From assembly GCA_023376005.1 (NCBI GenBank), contig CM042143.1, positions 84,464,530 through 84,528,529 of the forward strand: a stretch of 64,000 nucleotides of DNA, read 5' to 3'. The notes beneath the pieces were generated by a model. It was given only the letters and a program-made list of their open reading frames with translations. It was not told the origin of the DNA and ran no database searches. Below, one piece after another: positions 12,362 to 23,230 of this stretch (position 1 is the first letter of the stretch; the number at the start of each line of letters is the position of its first letter). The DNA is from Doryteuthis pealeii (Eukaryota > Mollusca > Cephalopoda > Myopsida > Loliginidae). The position numbers and the translations under genes are program-made.

Positions 12362-12454
12362 TTAATAGATCTGCTTAAAATATATCTGTTGGTTAGAAGA
12401 GGCAAACAAAATAACATTAAGTTTAAAGCTCCAAGTTTACCACCACTAAATGTT

Positions 12455-12560
12455 TGTATAGGACAATGACCTAGTGGATATATAAGCTTATTGGTTAAAG
12501 GGTATCTGTTTATCTAGCTGTCCCCAGTTTAATCTTTGGGTCAGAAAAAAAAAGTCATAG
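12455..12560 (+). repeat. possible decayed tRNA-derived SINE head
   Basis: TGACCTAGTGGATATATAAG resembles an A box, and CAGTTTAATCTTTGGGTC, about 50 bases later, resembles a B box. No second copy of the body was found in this window, so this is only a suggestion. Confidence 0.25.
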
Positions 12561-12945
12561 TCTGGGGTTAGTGGAAGAAATAAGTAGCATCTAAGCAGGG
12601 ATAAATTAAATAGTAAGAATTAACTGATATGAGATATCCACCAAGTCAAGGACTGTGGAATGTGAACAATCTACCCCCCCCATCATGGATTTAGTTTGAA
12701 ATTCCAAGAAGGTTACCGACTATAAAAGATGGTTAAAGAAGAGGCTAAACAGATTGTAAATATAATAACCAATATGAAGACACTTATCAGAACACATCAA
12801 TGAATAATTATGGTATAGTTATTAAAATATTTTTATGATGAGCAGAATATTTTAAGGAATGATTACTTCATTTGAACATTAGTGAACGTCTTTTATCACC
12901 AAGACTCTTTTACTTACTTAGGTATTTTTAAATAGATTAATTTAA

Positions 12946-13472
12946 CTAACATGAATATGCACCCTCCGTAAGTATTTAAGTATTAAGTTTTAATGTAATG
13001 AAATATACTAAATTAAAAAGACTAACATAATTAAATAAGAATGCATATAAAAAGATTACACTTATCTTAATTATATTTTAATTGGTTTCTATAACATCAT
13101 TCATAGGATTGATTTTAATACATTGCAGGAAAAAAAGCAATAATATTAGAGATCAATAACACCAAGAAATTATTCATTAAATCTGGTTTTGTTAAAACTA
13201 GTATGCAAATCAACCACACCACATATTATGTAAACATTAATTTTGTAGTGATATAATACGCATTGCAGAATTTTAAAGGCACTAATAACATGGGGTGTTT
13301 TGAGGCAAATCTAACTCAGATTTTCATAGAGACTTTGTTAATTAATAAGATTTATTCTATGTATTAAAGATTTTGACAATAAATTAAATACTCATTAATA
13401 AATTTATGCAATTCCTGAGGGTATAATGATGTAGTTTTGGTTACAGATAGACACTGAATCTCCATTATAAGA
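12946..13472 (-). mobile_element. Hel-3 non-autonomous Helitron
   Basis: On the minus strand it starts TCTTATAATGGAGATTC (13472 downward) and ends with a degraded CACCC/GGGTG-type hairpin and TTAG in place of CTAG at 12946. The host bases are A and T, as expected for Helitron insertion. The body shares long blocks with the copies at 38.2, 49.3 and 63.1 kb, including the GTGTGGTTGATTTGCATACT-type block. No coding capacity. Confidence 0.8.
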
Positions 13473-13479
13473 TTTGATT

Positions 13480-14520
13480 AGAAAATTGAAGATAAAAAGG
13501 TGTCATATTTACCCTCTTTTCATCACATACATACATACATACATACAGATACACTTTTGAAAGTTAATTTTAGAATAAAAGATTCTAATTTTTATACAGA
13601 AAACTATTTTAATTGTATTAGGTGTTATAAAAAGTACCAAAATAAAAGAAATCTATAAAAAAAAAACAACAAATGTTTTAAATGAAAAACTATAAAGTAA
13701 AATGTCTTTGTCTTCTAATTGACCCAGTTTCAAAAAAGAATCTAAACACTTGGTACATCAATGTCAAGAAGTTCAGAATTGAAGATTACATGGATTTTTA
13801 TCTATTGTTCATTGTGACAGAAGTTATTATAGTTGTTGCATGACATTCAATATTAAGACTGGCACTAGTACAAATGCTATGCAGCCTGTCAGGTCTTCTC
13901 TCTTCATGGTCTTCATTCAATTACCAATCTGCCTCCTACTCTTTCTTTAGTTTGCCTTTTATTTTTTTTTTTTTTTTTCTTGTTTTGCATTTGCTTTTAG
14001 ATAATTGATGTACAAGCAGTTTGACAGGAGCTTACTCTTTTTAGAAGAATGAAAAACAATAAAAACATTTGCTTTTTTTTTGTTTTTAGCAGTTAATCAG
14101 GACTAACATTTTGACTTGGCCAATGTATTGGTTATGCTTTTATTGGATGGTAGACAGTGGGTGGGTTGCTGGTGGTGGGGTAGGCACATGTCAAACATCC
14201 TTGACATGTCTGCAAGAGGAAGAACATCAGAAAGGATTGATTTGGCAGATTCATTTCTCCGGATAAAACAATGGGCAGTGGGTGGGGGGATAGTATAAAC
14301 ATGTTTTTTTGGGGGTGGGGTTGGGGTTTATTTTTGAACAAGCATTAGATACTAAAATATCATAATTACTACAAGGATGAAAATGGTAAGCTTCTTTAAA
14401 TGTTAACCTATTTGATGCTTCAAGATATTAAATGAATATAATAAATTTCAATTTAACTTTCAAAAAGAAATAAAATTTAATTTCTTTTTCATTGAATGAC
14501 ATAATAGAAACAACAAATAT
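13480..14520. other. AT-rich DNA with G-rich patch
   Basis: No gene recognised. A (CATA)n tract lies at about 13525-13548. A G-rich region at 14150-14335 (GGTGGGGTAGG; GGGGGTGGGGTTGGGG) stands out from the surrounding sequence. The short frames on both strands there follow from this composition. Confidence 0.5.
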
Positions 14521-14526
14521 ATTTTT

Positions 14527-14938
14527 AAGTATATAAAAATGAAAAAAACAAGTTGCACCGAAAGATGATATTTATTTATCCGACACTACAGTATTTCAGT
14601 TTATTCCCAAACCATTGTTGGGGCCATCATTTGTGTAAAAAGAAACTATTGATAAACAGAAGTTTGTAATCCTTTGTTTTTAGTGTGTGCTGGCTTCAGT
14701 TATCACTTAAATATGTTATGTGTCATTTTAAGTTATGTCTTTCTCATATTTAAGTACCAATAGAAAGCCAGCACACACTAAAAATAAAGGCTCACAAACT
14801 TCTTTTTATCAATAGTTTTTTTTTTTTACACAAATGATGGCCCCAAAGATGGTTTGGTGAACAAACTGAAACACTGTAGTATCGGCTAAATAAATATCAT
14901 CTTTTGATGCAACTTGTTTTTTTCATTTTTATATACTT
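14527..14938. repeat. 412-bp foldback (long inverted repeat)
   Basis: The left arm 14527-14696 and right arm 14764-14938 are inverted copies differing by scattered substitutions and small indels. The loop of about 67 bases contains a further inverted CTTAAATATG/CATATTTAAG pair, so almost the whole unit can fold. Conserved arm blocks include TTTTTAGTGTGTGCTGGCTT and GGGGCCATCATTTGTGTAAA. No protein frame. It could be a foldback transposon/MITE or a double-stranded RNA source. Confidence 0.9.
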
Positions 14939-14981
14939 ATAAACTGTCAAATTTATTTCTATTTTTTCCTGATATCCTGAT

Positions 14982-15370
14982 ATTCATTATCCATTGTTAA
15001 CCAAAGAGCATTTAGTCTTTCTAAGAAAAGTTGCAGATTTTGAGCCTATTTGTACTTCAATCATAAAATTATCCTAATCAATATGAAATAAGTATTTTTA
15101 CTATTGATCCACTTTTAGCATTAAGCCTTTTAATTATACAAAGTATAATTTTAGAATTATAAATAAAATAATTGACCAAAGAAAAGTTTGTTTTTTGTTT
15201 TTTGTTTTTTTCAACTTTGGTTTTATTTGTTCCTTATTTATTTATGTGATATCAGAAAAAAATCTAATCACTAGTTTAAAATTTGAATTAACTGTAAAAT
15301 AATTTTGGATTTTATTAACTATAAATTCATATGAAATTTTGTTGAATATATTCACATTTGATGATTGTTC
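14982..15370 (-). repeat. 390-bp repeat, right inverted copy
   Basis: Inverted partner of 11971-12361, about 2.6 kb away. Similarity ends at the same internal boundary (ATTCATTATCCATTG at its left edge). It lacks the Penelope-like coding sequence next to the left copy, as expected of a 5'-truncated retroelement end. Confidence 0.75.
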
Positions 15371-15532
15371 TTTATGTGAAAAACCTAAAAACATAATAGC
15401 AGAAGGATTTTTTAAAACTTTTGTAAATTTCAAAGAAAGGAGAAAATAAAGAAAGCTTACAAATAAATCAGAATTTAAAAAGAAAAGAAAAATGCACCTG
15501 TTCAAAAATATTTATATACATCACTATCACAC

Positions 15533-15534
<2 letters not shown>

Positions 15535-15571
<37 letters not shown>
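15535..15571. repeat. (TA)n microsatellite
   Basis: Pure TA run of about 37 bases. Confidence 0.95.
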
Positions 15572-15574
<3 letters not shown>

Positions 15575-15575
<1 letters not shown>

Positions 15576-16177
15576 ATATAATGAAATGTACACAAAAATA
15601 TTCACTGAAAAGGAATTTAGATATGAATCATATAATTAAAAGACATTAGGAAATAATCTTAGAGAAAACAACAGAGAAATGAAATACTAACAATTTTAAG
15701 AAGAGGTTTAAATCAGGTTTAAAAAGAGATAACACAAACTAATATATAATCACTAGGGATAATAATAATATTATTGCTAAAATTTAATTCCTTTGTGTTA
15801 GAATTTTATCACCGTTATTGATTATGAACGGGCTTCATTAGGTCTAATAGAAACCAAATAAAGAAGTTGTATAATCTGAAAGGCTCACAATAATCAAGCA
15901 AAATAATTGTATAATAACTTAACAAAAGTTGATATAACAATAGATATTTATTTAAAAAGATATTTTGGATTTTTACTCTGAAAAGTATCAAAAGAAACAT
16001 CTCCATCTATTCACTATAAAAAGTGTACATTTGTAATTATGGTGGAGTATGGGGTAAGAAAGTATTTTTCATTGTATTTCTGGTCCTTCAATCAGTATAT
16101 ACATAAAAACTGAAATACCATCAAAGTATGACTAATTATGTCTTCTTATAAAGTCTTGGTAATAAGCCAAAACTTTA
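15575..16177. other. AT-rich DNA without recognised feature
   Basis: Nothing recognised. The minus-strand open frame at 15.8-16.0 kb has no domain. Confidence 0.45.
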
Positions 16178-16383
16178 GGCCAGGTAAAAAGCGTGGTAAG
16201 GATAACCCAAAGACAAACTTCTTTTTTTTTTTTTTAGACCAAAACTTTTCTTATTCCCCAATGAGAATTGCATCAGAAAAATAAGGTTTAAAAAAAGTTT
16301 GGCTTTGAGTTAACCTTACTACGCTTTTAACCTAGACTATTACTGTATAATCTTTATTTCTAAAATCCATCTCAAGATAACAT
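16178..16383 (-). repeat. palindromic MITE-like element, copy 1
   Basis: The ends form an inverted pair: AAAAAGCGTGGTAAGGATAA (16186-16205) against TTAACCTTACTACGCTTTT near 16310-16328. The whole unit plus about 45 flanking bases recurs inverted at 17520-17712, so the repeat is larger than the hairpin itself. Its class is unknown. Confidence 0.75.
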
Positions 16384-16530
16384 TTAAAATTTGTAAATCA
16401 AAATACAAGAGATATAATTTATTTTTCATAGTTAATTTACTTTCATTTTTAAGAAATAAAGAAATGAGGCATGAATAATATTGAATAAAGCAGATAATAA
16501 TGTTATTAAAATAGTTTAAATGTTTGTTAA

Positions 16531-17029
16531 TCTATATATTAATACTCATGTTCCTTAAATTGTACAACCATAATCATTTTGCAACACCCTCTGGTTAAAA
16601 ATGAGACCGTCCAAATCATCCAAGATGAAATGGAAAAATGTAAATCTTGATTATCTGGTGTTGCTTATCTGCCAAATTCTTATGAGTTTTGTCACCTCAG
16701 CTAAATAATGAACCATTCCGTTTTTATTAGAAAGAAAGAAAAGAAAGAAAAAGAACATGCTACATAGAAAAAATATTATAAGAAAGAAAGAAGAAAGAGA
16801 GTAAGGGAAAGATAGAGAGAGGTGTCAGCGCCCGGAAACAATAAAGCTAATCTGTTTGAATCAAACATAATGAAAAGATGAAAAGAAGGAAAGAAAAAAA
16901 AAAAGAGTGAGAGAGAGTTAAATCAAGATTATTATACATTTTACATATTGAACTATTTGCAATAGCTCTTAAGTAAACATATCAAACATAATAATTATCA
17001 AATTGTGGTATATCCACAGGTTTTGCTAG
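16531..17029 (+). mobile_element. Hel-2 non-autonomous Helitron
   Basis: It starts TCTATATATTAATACTCATG, ends with a hairpin of the CTGTGG/CCACAG type (here TTGTGGTATATCCACAG, 17003-17019), then GTTTTG and CTAG at 17026-17029. It is flanked by host A and T. Purine-rich AAAG/AGAG tracts lie in the middle. Three more copies occur at 22.1, 23.2 and 60.4 kb. 499 bp, no coding capacity, so it must have depended on a Rep/helicase supplied elsewhere. Confidence 0.88.
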
Positions 17030-17519
17030 TATTCATTACTGCCATAGGGATATATAATGGTAGATTTTAAAAGTATGAAACTAACTTCTTAAAAAAAAAG
17101 TTCATTTTTTGTTTTTCTTTAATCCTAGTAGGAAACGAGTATTTTTTCTTCTCATTTCCTTTGGGGGTGCGGGTGGGAGTGTTTGGTAATAAGTTTTAAC
17201 CTGCTGTTTGTAAGATAAGAATAACAAACAAGCACTTCAATTTTGACCTTAATTTACATACAGCATGCAAATCTTTGCGGGAAGTAGAGGTGTTTTGAGA
17301 AAGATAAAACTCACTGGCAGATTATTAAACTGATGACAAAAAGGTCTGATCTTCTGGATTTGGTGCTAATTTTGAAAGCTTTTTATTGATCATTTATTCA
17401 AAAGAAAATAAAAACAATTTTCAATTGAACTAGCTAGTTTTGAATTAATAAAATTCACATTTTTCATTGAGCATGACTCTTACAAAATTTCTATCTTATT
17501 TTACTAACTTCGAAAGTGC

Positions 17520-17712
17520 TATCTTGAGATGGATTTTAGAAATAAACATTATACAGTAATAATTCAGGTTAAAAACATGGTAAGGGTAACCTAAAGCCAA
17601 ACTTTGTTAAGCCTTATTTTTCTGATGTAAGTATCATTGAGGAATGAGAAAAGTTTTGGTAAACAGACCAAAGTTCAGTTTTGAATTACACTTAATGCAC
17701 TTTTAACCTTAA
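17520..17712 (+). repeat. palindromic MITE-like element, copy 2
   Basis: Inverted relative of 16178-16383, sharing the GGTTAAAAACATGGTAAGGG-type terminus, the GCCTTATTTTTCTGATG interior and the flank CTTGAGATGGATTTTAGAAA. Confidence 0.75.
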
Positions 17713-17774
17713 CTATAAGAGAAATTCCTAACATTGTAACTGAGAATAGAAAAAGTAGTAGAAAAAAAACTTGA

Positions 17775-18002
17775 CAGAGTGGCCTATTGTCGGTATCAGC
17801 CGGACAGTGAGGGATTCTTTCCCCTTTTTACTAGTGCTAAACCAGGGAGATTGTTTTTGCTAAGGTAGAGCGGCACACCTATTACCACCTCCCCACTTTA
17901 CCACACAGTTTAGATTTCCCAAGCTGTGCTACTTAAGTGCTGAGTTGGCGAGGGATGGTATCGAACCCAGAACCTTGCGATTCCTAGGCATCCGCCTAGG
18001 AA
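17775..18002 (-). repeat. SINE-A copy (tRNA-derived), head truncated
   Basis: The minus strand contains a perfect B box (GGTTCGATACC, RC of 17951-17961) and the body blocks shared with 29.6 and 46.0 kb (CCCCACTTTACCACACAG; GGGGATAGACTCCC relatives). The A-box end is replaced by a perfect 10-bp palindrome, ATTCCTAGGC/GCCTAGGAAT with a 4-base loop, at about 17980-18003. Confidence 0.82.
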
Positions 18003-18124
18003 TAGAAAAATTAATTATTAATTAAACAGCTTTAAAATCTAAGGTAGAAAGGTTTAATTAGAAAATCTTTAAACAATTAGATATGTGATAAATGAAAGAA
18101 TTTTAAAACCTGTACAGCAACAAT

Positions 18125-18262
18125 CTATCTGAATCATCATCATCATCATCAACATCAAGTGGTGCAGCCGTACAGTAGCACTGATACAACTATGGCTTGG
18201 AAGAATTGTTGTTATGTAACTTATCATTGAGAATATTCTATCTGAATAGTCACCATAAAATC
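18125..18262 (-). pseudogene. RTE-like LINE fragment with (GAT)n tail
   Basis: The minus strand reads ILPSHSCISATVRLHHL in one frame. A neighbouring frame gives the FQAIVVSVLLYGCTT motif of the RTE-like ORF2 C-terminal part seen at 50.5 kb. Immediately after that motif the sequence jumps to a GATGATGAT tail (plus strand ATC run at 18137-18151). Everything between the motif and the 3' tail is missing, so this copy has an internal deletion. Confidence 0.7.
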
Positions 18263-18269
18263 TGTTCAA

Positions 18270-18613
18270 AAAAAGATAGCATAGAGTTAAAGGTAGAGAA
18301 AATTTTTAAAAAGATGTTTTAAAATTAAAAAAAAATCTTTTATAAATGATACAATTTTAAAAATCTGTACATTTATTTAACTGAACTGTATTTTTAAAAG
18401 AATTTTTTGGTTTTCCTTAAATGAAAATGAAAAATACTTTTAAAAGTAAAATGGCTATTTTCTCCTAATTCGTCCTTGACATTTTCTACATCGGAAACAA
18501 ACTGTTGAATAAGAGAATGAAGATAAAAAAAATAAAAATAAAATAAAAACAGAAGAAGAGGAAAGTGAGAAGGAAAAAGAAAAAAAAAAGAAAAGATGAA
18601 GAGTAAAAAGAAA

Positions 18614-18647
<34 letters not shown>

Positions 18648-19189
18648 GTAAATCTCCACTCCAGCCTTTCAAATGCCCTGCCTTGCCCTGACTCGGAACA
18701 CTGATGTTTATTGACTTGCACTGTAGCAGTAACCATGGTGATGAGAGAATCCAGCAGAGACATCATCAGCAAGGCAAATATGTTAGGGGGGAGGAGGAGG
18801 AGAAAGAAAACAAGAAGAAGGGCAAATGTATTTAGCAGGTGGGATGTAGGCAAGGTTGGCAGTGGACTGGCTGGTTGGTTGGTTGAAGATGATGCACAGT
18901 TATCTAAGATGGAAACAGACCAATGAGTAGAGCAACAAATTAAAGAAAGTAAAAACAACAACAAAAAAACAAAAGAATATTTCTCTAAACTCTAAACACT
19001 TTTCATTTGTTTAGTCTTTAAGACAACATACAGATTAACATGTAAGGGATTTCTGATTCAAATCAAAGATTTTCTTGATCAAAATAAACATTAGAAACAT
19101 CCTAGAATCTGTAAAAAAAATATTTATATCTTTACTTATAAGTATTATATATTAAATGGAATTTCCTAAAGATTATATGTAATGATATA
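18270..19189. other. purine-rich and AT-rich DNA, no gene
   Basis: 18510-18650 is almost purely A/G on the plus strand, with a poly-A run near 18617-18638. The 169-codon minus-strand frame over it is Phe/Leu/Ser low complexity. 18660-18930 is more GC-balanced, but its frames (rich in Arg/Lys or Leu) show no domain. Confidence 0.55.
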
Positions 19190-19446
19190 TTGTCCTGGGT
19201 ATGATGTTAAATTGCATCTAGTGGTGAAGTTTCAATACTGGAGCTCTGGGGAGTGTCGATTACCCCTCATCACCATTACTCCCAGTTCCACTCTGACCCA
19301 GTGTGGTAGTACCTGTTAGGGTCCCATCTATGGGTTAAGTAGAAAAATTGAGTTTCAAAAAAAAAATTTGAATACTATCAAGAATGAATAAAACAAAAGA
19401 TCTTTGGCATAAAATAACCAGACAGGCGATAAAATCCAACCAACCA
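19190..19446 (+). repeat. LINE-E 3' end, partial copy
   Basis: It contains TAGTACCTGTTAGGGTCCCA, the CAAGAATGAATAAAACAAAA block, a CATAAAATAACC stretch and the terminal CCAACCAACCAACC. Orientation is set by the CCAA tail. Confidence 0.8.
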
Positions 19447-19449
19447 ACC

Positions 19450-20655
19450 TAATGATATAAAAAGAAAGAAATTCAGCAATTTATGAAGTATATCAATAAG
19501 AATGTTTGTGATTTCAGCAAAACTTTACACATTATGTAAGCATTAACAAAGTTCTAAAAATAATGCATTTCATGAAGACATTTAATGCTTTACAATATTG
19601 TTTTTCTGTGTCAAATTTAAAAAAAGGAATCAATATTGTTGCTGTTTTTTTAAAAACTTATCTAAATATAATGTTGATATGAAAGAACCATACTTTTTTT
19701 TATGGACAAAATAATAAAGTGTGTCAAGATCTATTTTTAATATAAAAAAATAATAAATAGAAGATTTGTCTAACAATTCTGTTTGCAATGAATAAGATGC
19801 AAATTGTGTAAAATGATTTTTCATTCATAAAAGATAATTGAGTGCAAACACAAACATTCATCTGATTACATTAATACAAGATGCAATCTTTTGAGATTTA
19901 TACTTGGAATAAAATCATCTAAATTGGGAAAACAACATTTCATTTAACTAATTAGACTAATAACATTTCAATACAATTATCATTGATATTGATTTTTAAA
20001 ACAGAATTTTTCTTACTTTATGGTTGCCAATCGATTATTTGATGCTGATGATTAATTTAAATGATTTCATGTGTAGAAAGACTTAGCAATTCAAGTAAGA
20101 GATAGGATGAAGGAGGAGGAGGAGTATCCAGAGATGGATCAAAATGAAATGGATGCTGGCTTTTATATTCCTCATATTCTCAAGTGTTCATCCATTCAAT
20201 ATTAATTAGTTTCATTGTTATTTAACTTCAAGTGAAAGGATTTACTTTTGAGATGAAAATAAATTTCATTAGAAAAATCATATTTCCTAAGTCATGATAT
20301 ATTGATCTGTAAAGTTTGAGATTTTTCTAGAAAATATTTGTTTCCATATTTCAACTGATTGTACCCAAGGGCTCATGATATTAATTTAAAAAAACACAGG
20401 CAGTTTCGTTTTGTAAGCTTGATCCAATAAAATTTAATTTTAAGCAAGTCCACAAGAAATAGACCATTCTACAAGAATAATCAAATTATTTTGCTGTGTT
20501 TGGGTTTTAATTACATTAGACTGAAGGTGTTCTTTGTCATACCAAATGTGGCTAGAGTATTGGAGGTCAAAAACTTTCTGGCTTCATTTTATGCATTAAT
20601 GGGTTTTTTTCTGCAATATTACAAGAAAAGTATCTTGTATTTCAGTAGAATGTTT
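19450..20655. other. AT-rich DNA without recognised feature
   Basis: No gene or family member was recognised. A short (GGA)n stretch lies at about 20110-20123. The plus-strand frame at 20491-20724 runs into the LINE-E tail and has no domain. Confidence 0.45.
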
Positions 20656-21260
20656 TGTGTTTGTTTTGTTTTACAGCATATCAACCTCGGTGGGTCATTT
20701 AATGCTGATAAAGTTTTGAAATAAATTCATTCTTGATGGATACTTAATTACGTTTTTTATAAACATGTTTTTCTATTTAACCCATAGATGGGACCCTAAC
20801 AGGTACTAACACTCCGTGTCATGGTGGACCTGGGAGAAATGGTGATGAAGGGGTGCTCCACATTCCCCAAACCTCCAGAACTGGAACCTCACCATCAGAT
20901 AGAGTTTAACGTCATTCCCAGGACATGAAAGACCCTCAGCCACTGCCTTCTAGTACATATATGATAGAAAGGGTTGGGGCTTGCCATAAGGGCAATAGAG
21001 TTGGGACAATCATATCAGTGCTAGGGTTTGAGGTCACCAGTTGATTGATTGGAGGGGGCCTCTCCGACTGTCCATCTAACCTAAGTAAAGGTCTAAGAGG
21101 AATGTTGCATGTCATGGACTGCTCATCAAGCAGGATTCCGTTCTTAAGCATCACAGGTTGCTACCTACGACCAACAGATGGCCCCATTGAAGAGGGGGGT
21201 CTGACCCTCTGCAGAGGTGCAGTCGGTGTATTTTAAAGCCTCAGCCAACAGGACTGTCAG
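20656..21260 (-). mobile_element. LINE-E, longest copy, with possible ORF C-terminus
   Basis: Minus-strand element. From 21154 down to 20936 a frame of about 72 codons ends WQAPTLSIIYVLEGSG and stop. The same frame, with an 18-base in-frame deletion, is kept in the copy at 39.2 kb. About 230 bases of untranslated sequence follow, then the block GGTTGATATGCTGTAAAACA. This order (ORF end, 3' UTR, short tail) is that of a LINE. No RT or endonuclease motif is present in this truncated copy, so the clade is unknown and the coding claim is tentative. Confidence 0.6.
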
Positions 21261-21340
21261 TAGAATGCATTCAACTTATAAAAACTAAGTCAAATAACAG
21301 ATCCAACTAAATGTTTATTGGTTATGTTCTGAATATAAGC

Positions 21341-21375
21341 TTTCTTTCTTTCTTTCTCTCTTTCTCTCTTTCTTT
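21341..21375. repeat. (CTTT)n pyrimidine tract
   Basis: Interrupted CTTT/CTCT run of about 35 bases. Confidence 0.9.
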
Positions 21376-22051
21376 TGTGTTATTTTTAGCAAAGTAATCT
21401 TCTGTAAATATTAATCTTAAGTAAGCAAAAGATGGATGCTCCCCCCCCCCATCTCAGCTGTATAAGTAGATATGAAAAGAATCAGCAGATGATAAGAAGA
21501 ACTGGGAAGAAGAGAAATGATGAGTTCAGAAAGTAAAGTCAAAATGACTTAGGAAAACTTTCGAGAAACTCACAGTTCCTGTTAGAAAGTTCAAGACAGA
21601 AAATATTTCACTTTTTACATTGAAAAGTGAAGGAAAAGAAAAGAAAATGTGAAGTACTAAAATGGGATGTATGAAATTTCGTCCAAAATTAATCTTATTT
21701 TCTTTTTTAAATTACGGATATATCTAAAATACTATTAGGTGTGAAGTAACCAACTTCACTAATCCAGAATTCTATAAGTGAAGTATATTTAATTGAGAAT
21801 TGGTTATAGAACAATTACAAAATCAATTGCAGATTAAAGCAATGGACTAAAATGTTTGAGGTTTTGTTTTTAGTGTTGGGTTTTGTTTAACTTCTTTTAA
21901 ATTTGAAAAAGATTCCCTTTCTTACATTTTGTGTGAAGCTTGAAAACTATCAATTCTTACATGGTGTATTTAATAAAAGAGCTCCAACACCATAATATGT
22001 AAGGTTTATTTATTCCATATCTTGTCATCTATCAGTTGTATTATTTCATGA

Positions 22052-22535
22052 CTAGCAGAACCTATGGATATACCACAGTATGATAATTTAATTATTACAA
22101 CATTTGATATGTTTACCTAAGAGCTATTGCTAAATAGTCCAATATGTAAAAAGTATAATAATCTTGATGTAACTCTCTCTCTCCCTCTTTTTTCTTTCTT
22201 CACTTTTTTATCTTTTCATTATGTTCGATTGAAACAGATTAGCTTATCACTTCCATGTGCTCACCCCTCTCTATATCTTTCCCTTACTCTGTTTTTCTTA
22301 TATTTTTCTGTGTAGCATGTCCTTTTTCTTTCTTTCTTTATGATAAAAACGGAATGGTCCATTATTTAACTGAGGTGACAACACTCATAAGAAATAAGAA
22401 TTTGGCAGATAAGCAACACCAGAAAATCAGGGTTTACATTTTTGCATTTCATCTTGGACAACTTGGATGGTCTCATTTTTAACCAGAGGATGTTTCAAGA
22501 TGATAATGCTTGTACAAATAAGGAACACGAGGATT
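22052..22535 (-). mobile_element. Hel-2 non-autonomous Helitron, 5' end degraded
   Basis: The 3' CTAG is at 22052-22055, next to host A, with hairpin halves CTGTGG/CCATAG on the minus strand. The body matches 16531-17029. At the right end the GTTCCTTA region is altered and the TCTATATATTA terminus is not clear. Confidence 0.82.
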
Positions 22536-22903
22536 GTTACTTTAACAATTTTCAACATTATTTACATTCATAGAATATTTAGAACAACTTTATCAGAACT
22601 ATTTGTACATTAATTCATTATTGTTATGTATGTATTTTGAAAGCATTCAATTTGACAACATACCATGACACTTATAAAAAGAAAGTTGTTTAGAAAACTA
22701 AGATAATGGAAACAAATATCTAGCATTGTTTTTATTTGTCCAAAATTTGAGTAAATCATTTTATGTGATTAAAAACATCTGTCTTTACACATCACTATAA
22801 CACACTTATAGGAAGTATGACACTTATCTTTTCTCTTCTTAAGGATCAGAATATTTTCTAAACCTGAAAAGTTCAATGGCAGGAAGGATATCTTCTCTGT
22901 TGA

Positions 22904-22959
22904 AATATAAATATAAATATAAATATAAATATAAATATAAATATATAGAGAGAGAGAGA
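22904..22959. repeat. (AAATAT)n plus (GA)n microsatellite
   Basis: About eight hexanucleotide copies followed by a short GA run. Confidence 0.95.
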
Positions 22960-23230
22960 CTATTCTACTTGTTTGTATGTATGTACATTACAATTTTAGA
23001 CAAGGATCCTGATTGGACAATAGAATTTAATTCAGGACATCCGGCTTTGATTTAGACTTCCAACTTATAAATGATATATAACTTGTATTTCTTTTGCTAA
23101 ACTAAACCCAACCATTTTCTTGTAAATTTTATCACATTTTAACAAGACAGCCATCACTCAAAATTTAAAATTTTAAATCTATCTTTGATTATTTTTTTTA
23201 ATTAATAGTTAATTTCATTATTATTATCTA

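Noticed and set aside
18455..18964. Longest open frame in the window (169 codons, minus strand)
   Set aside because: The frame runs through a purine-rich plus strand and is mostly Phe/Leu/Ser. It has no domain, and its length follows from the absence of stops in a TTC/TTT-type sequence.
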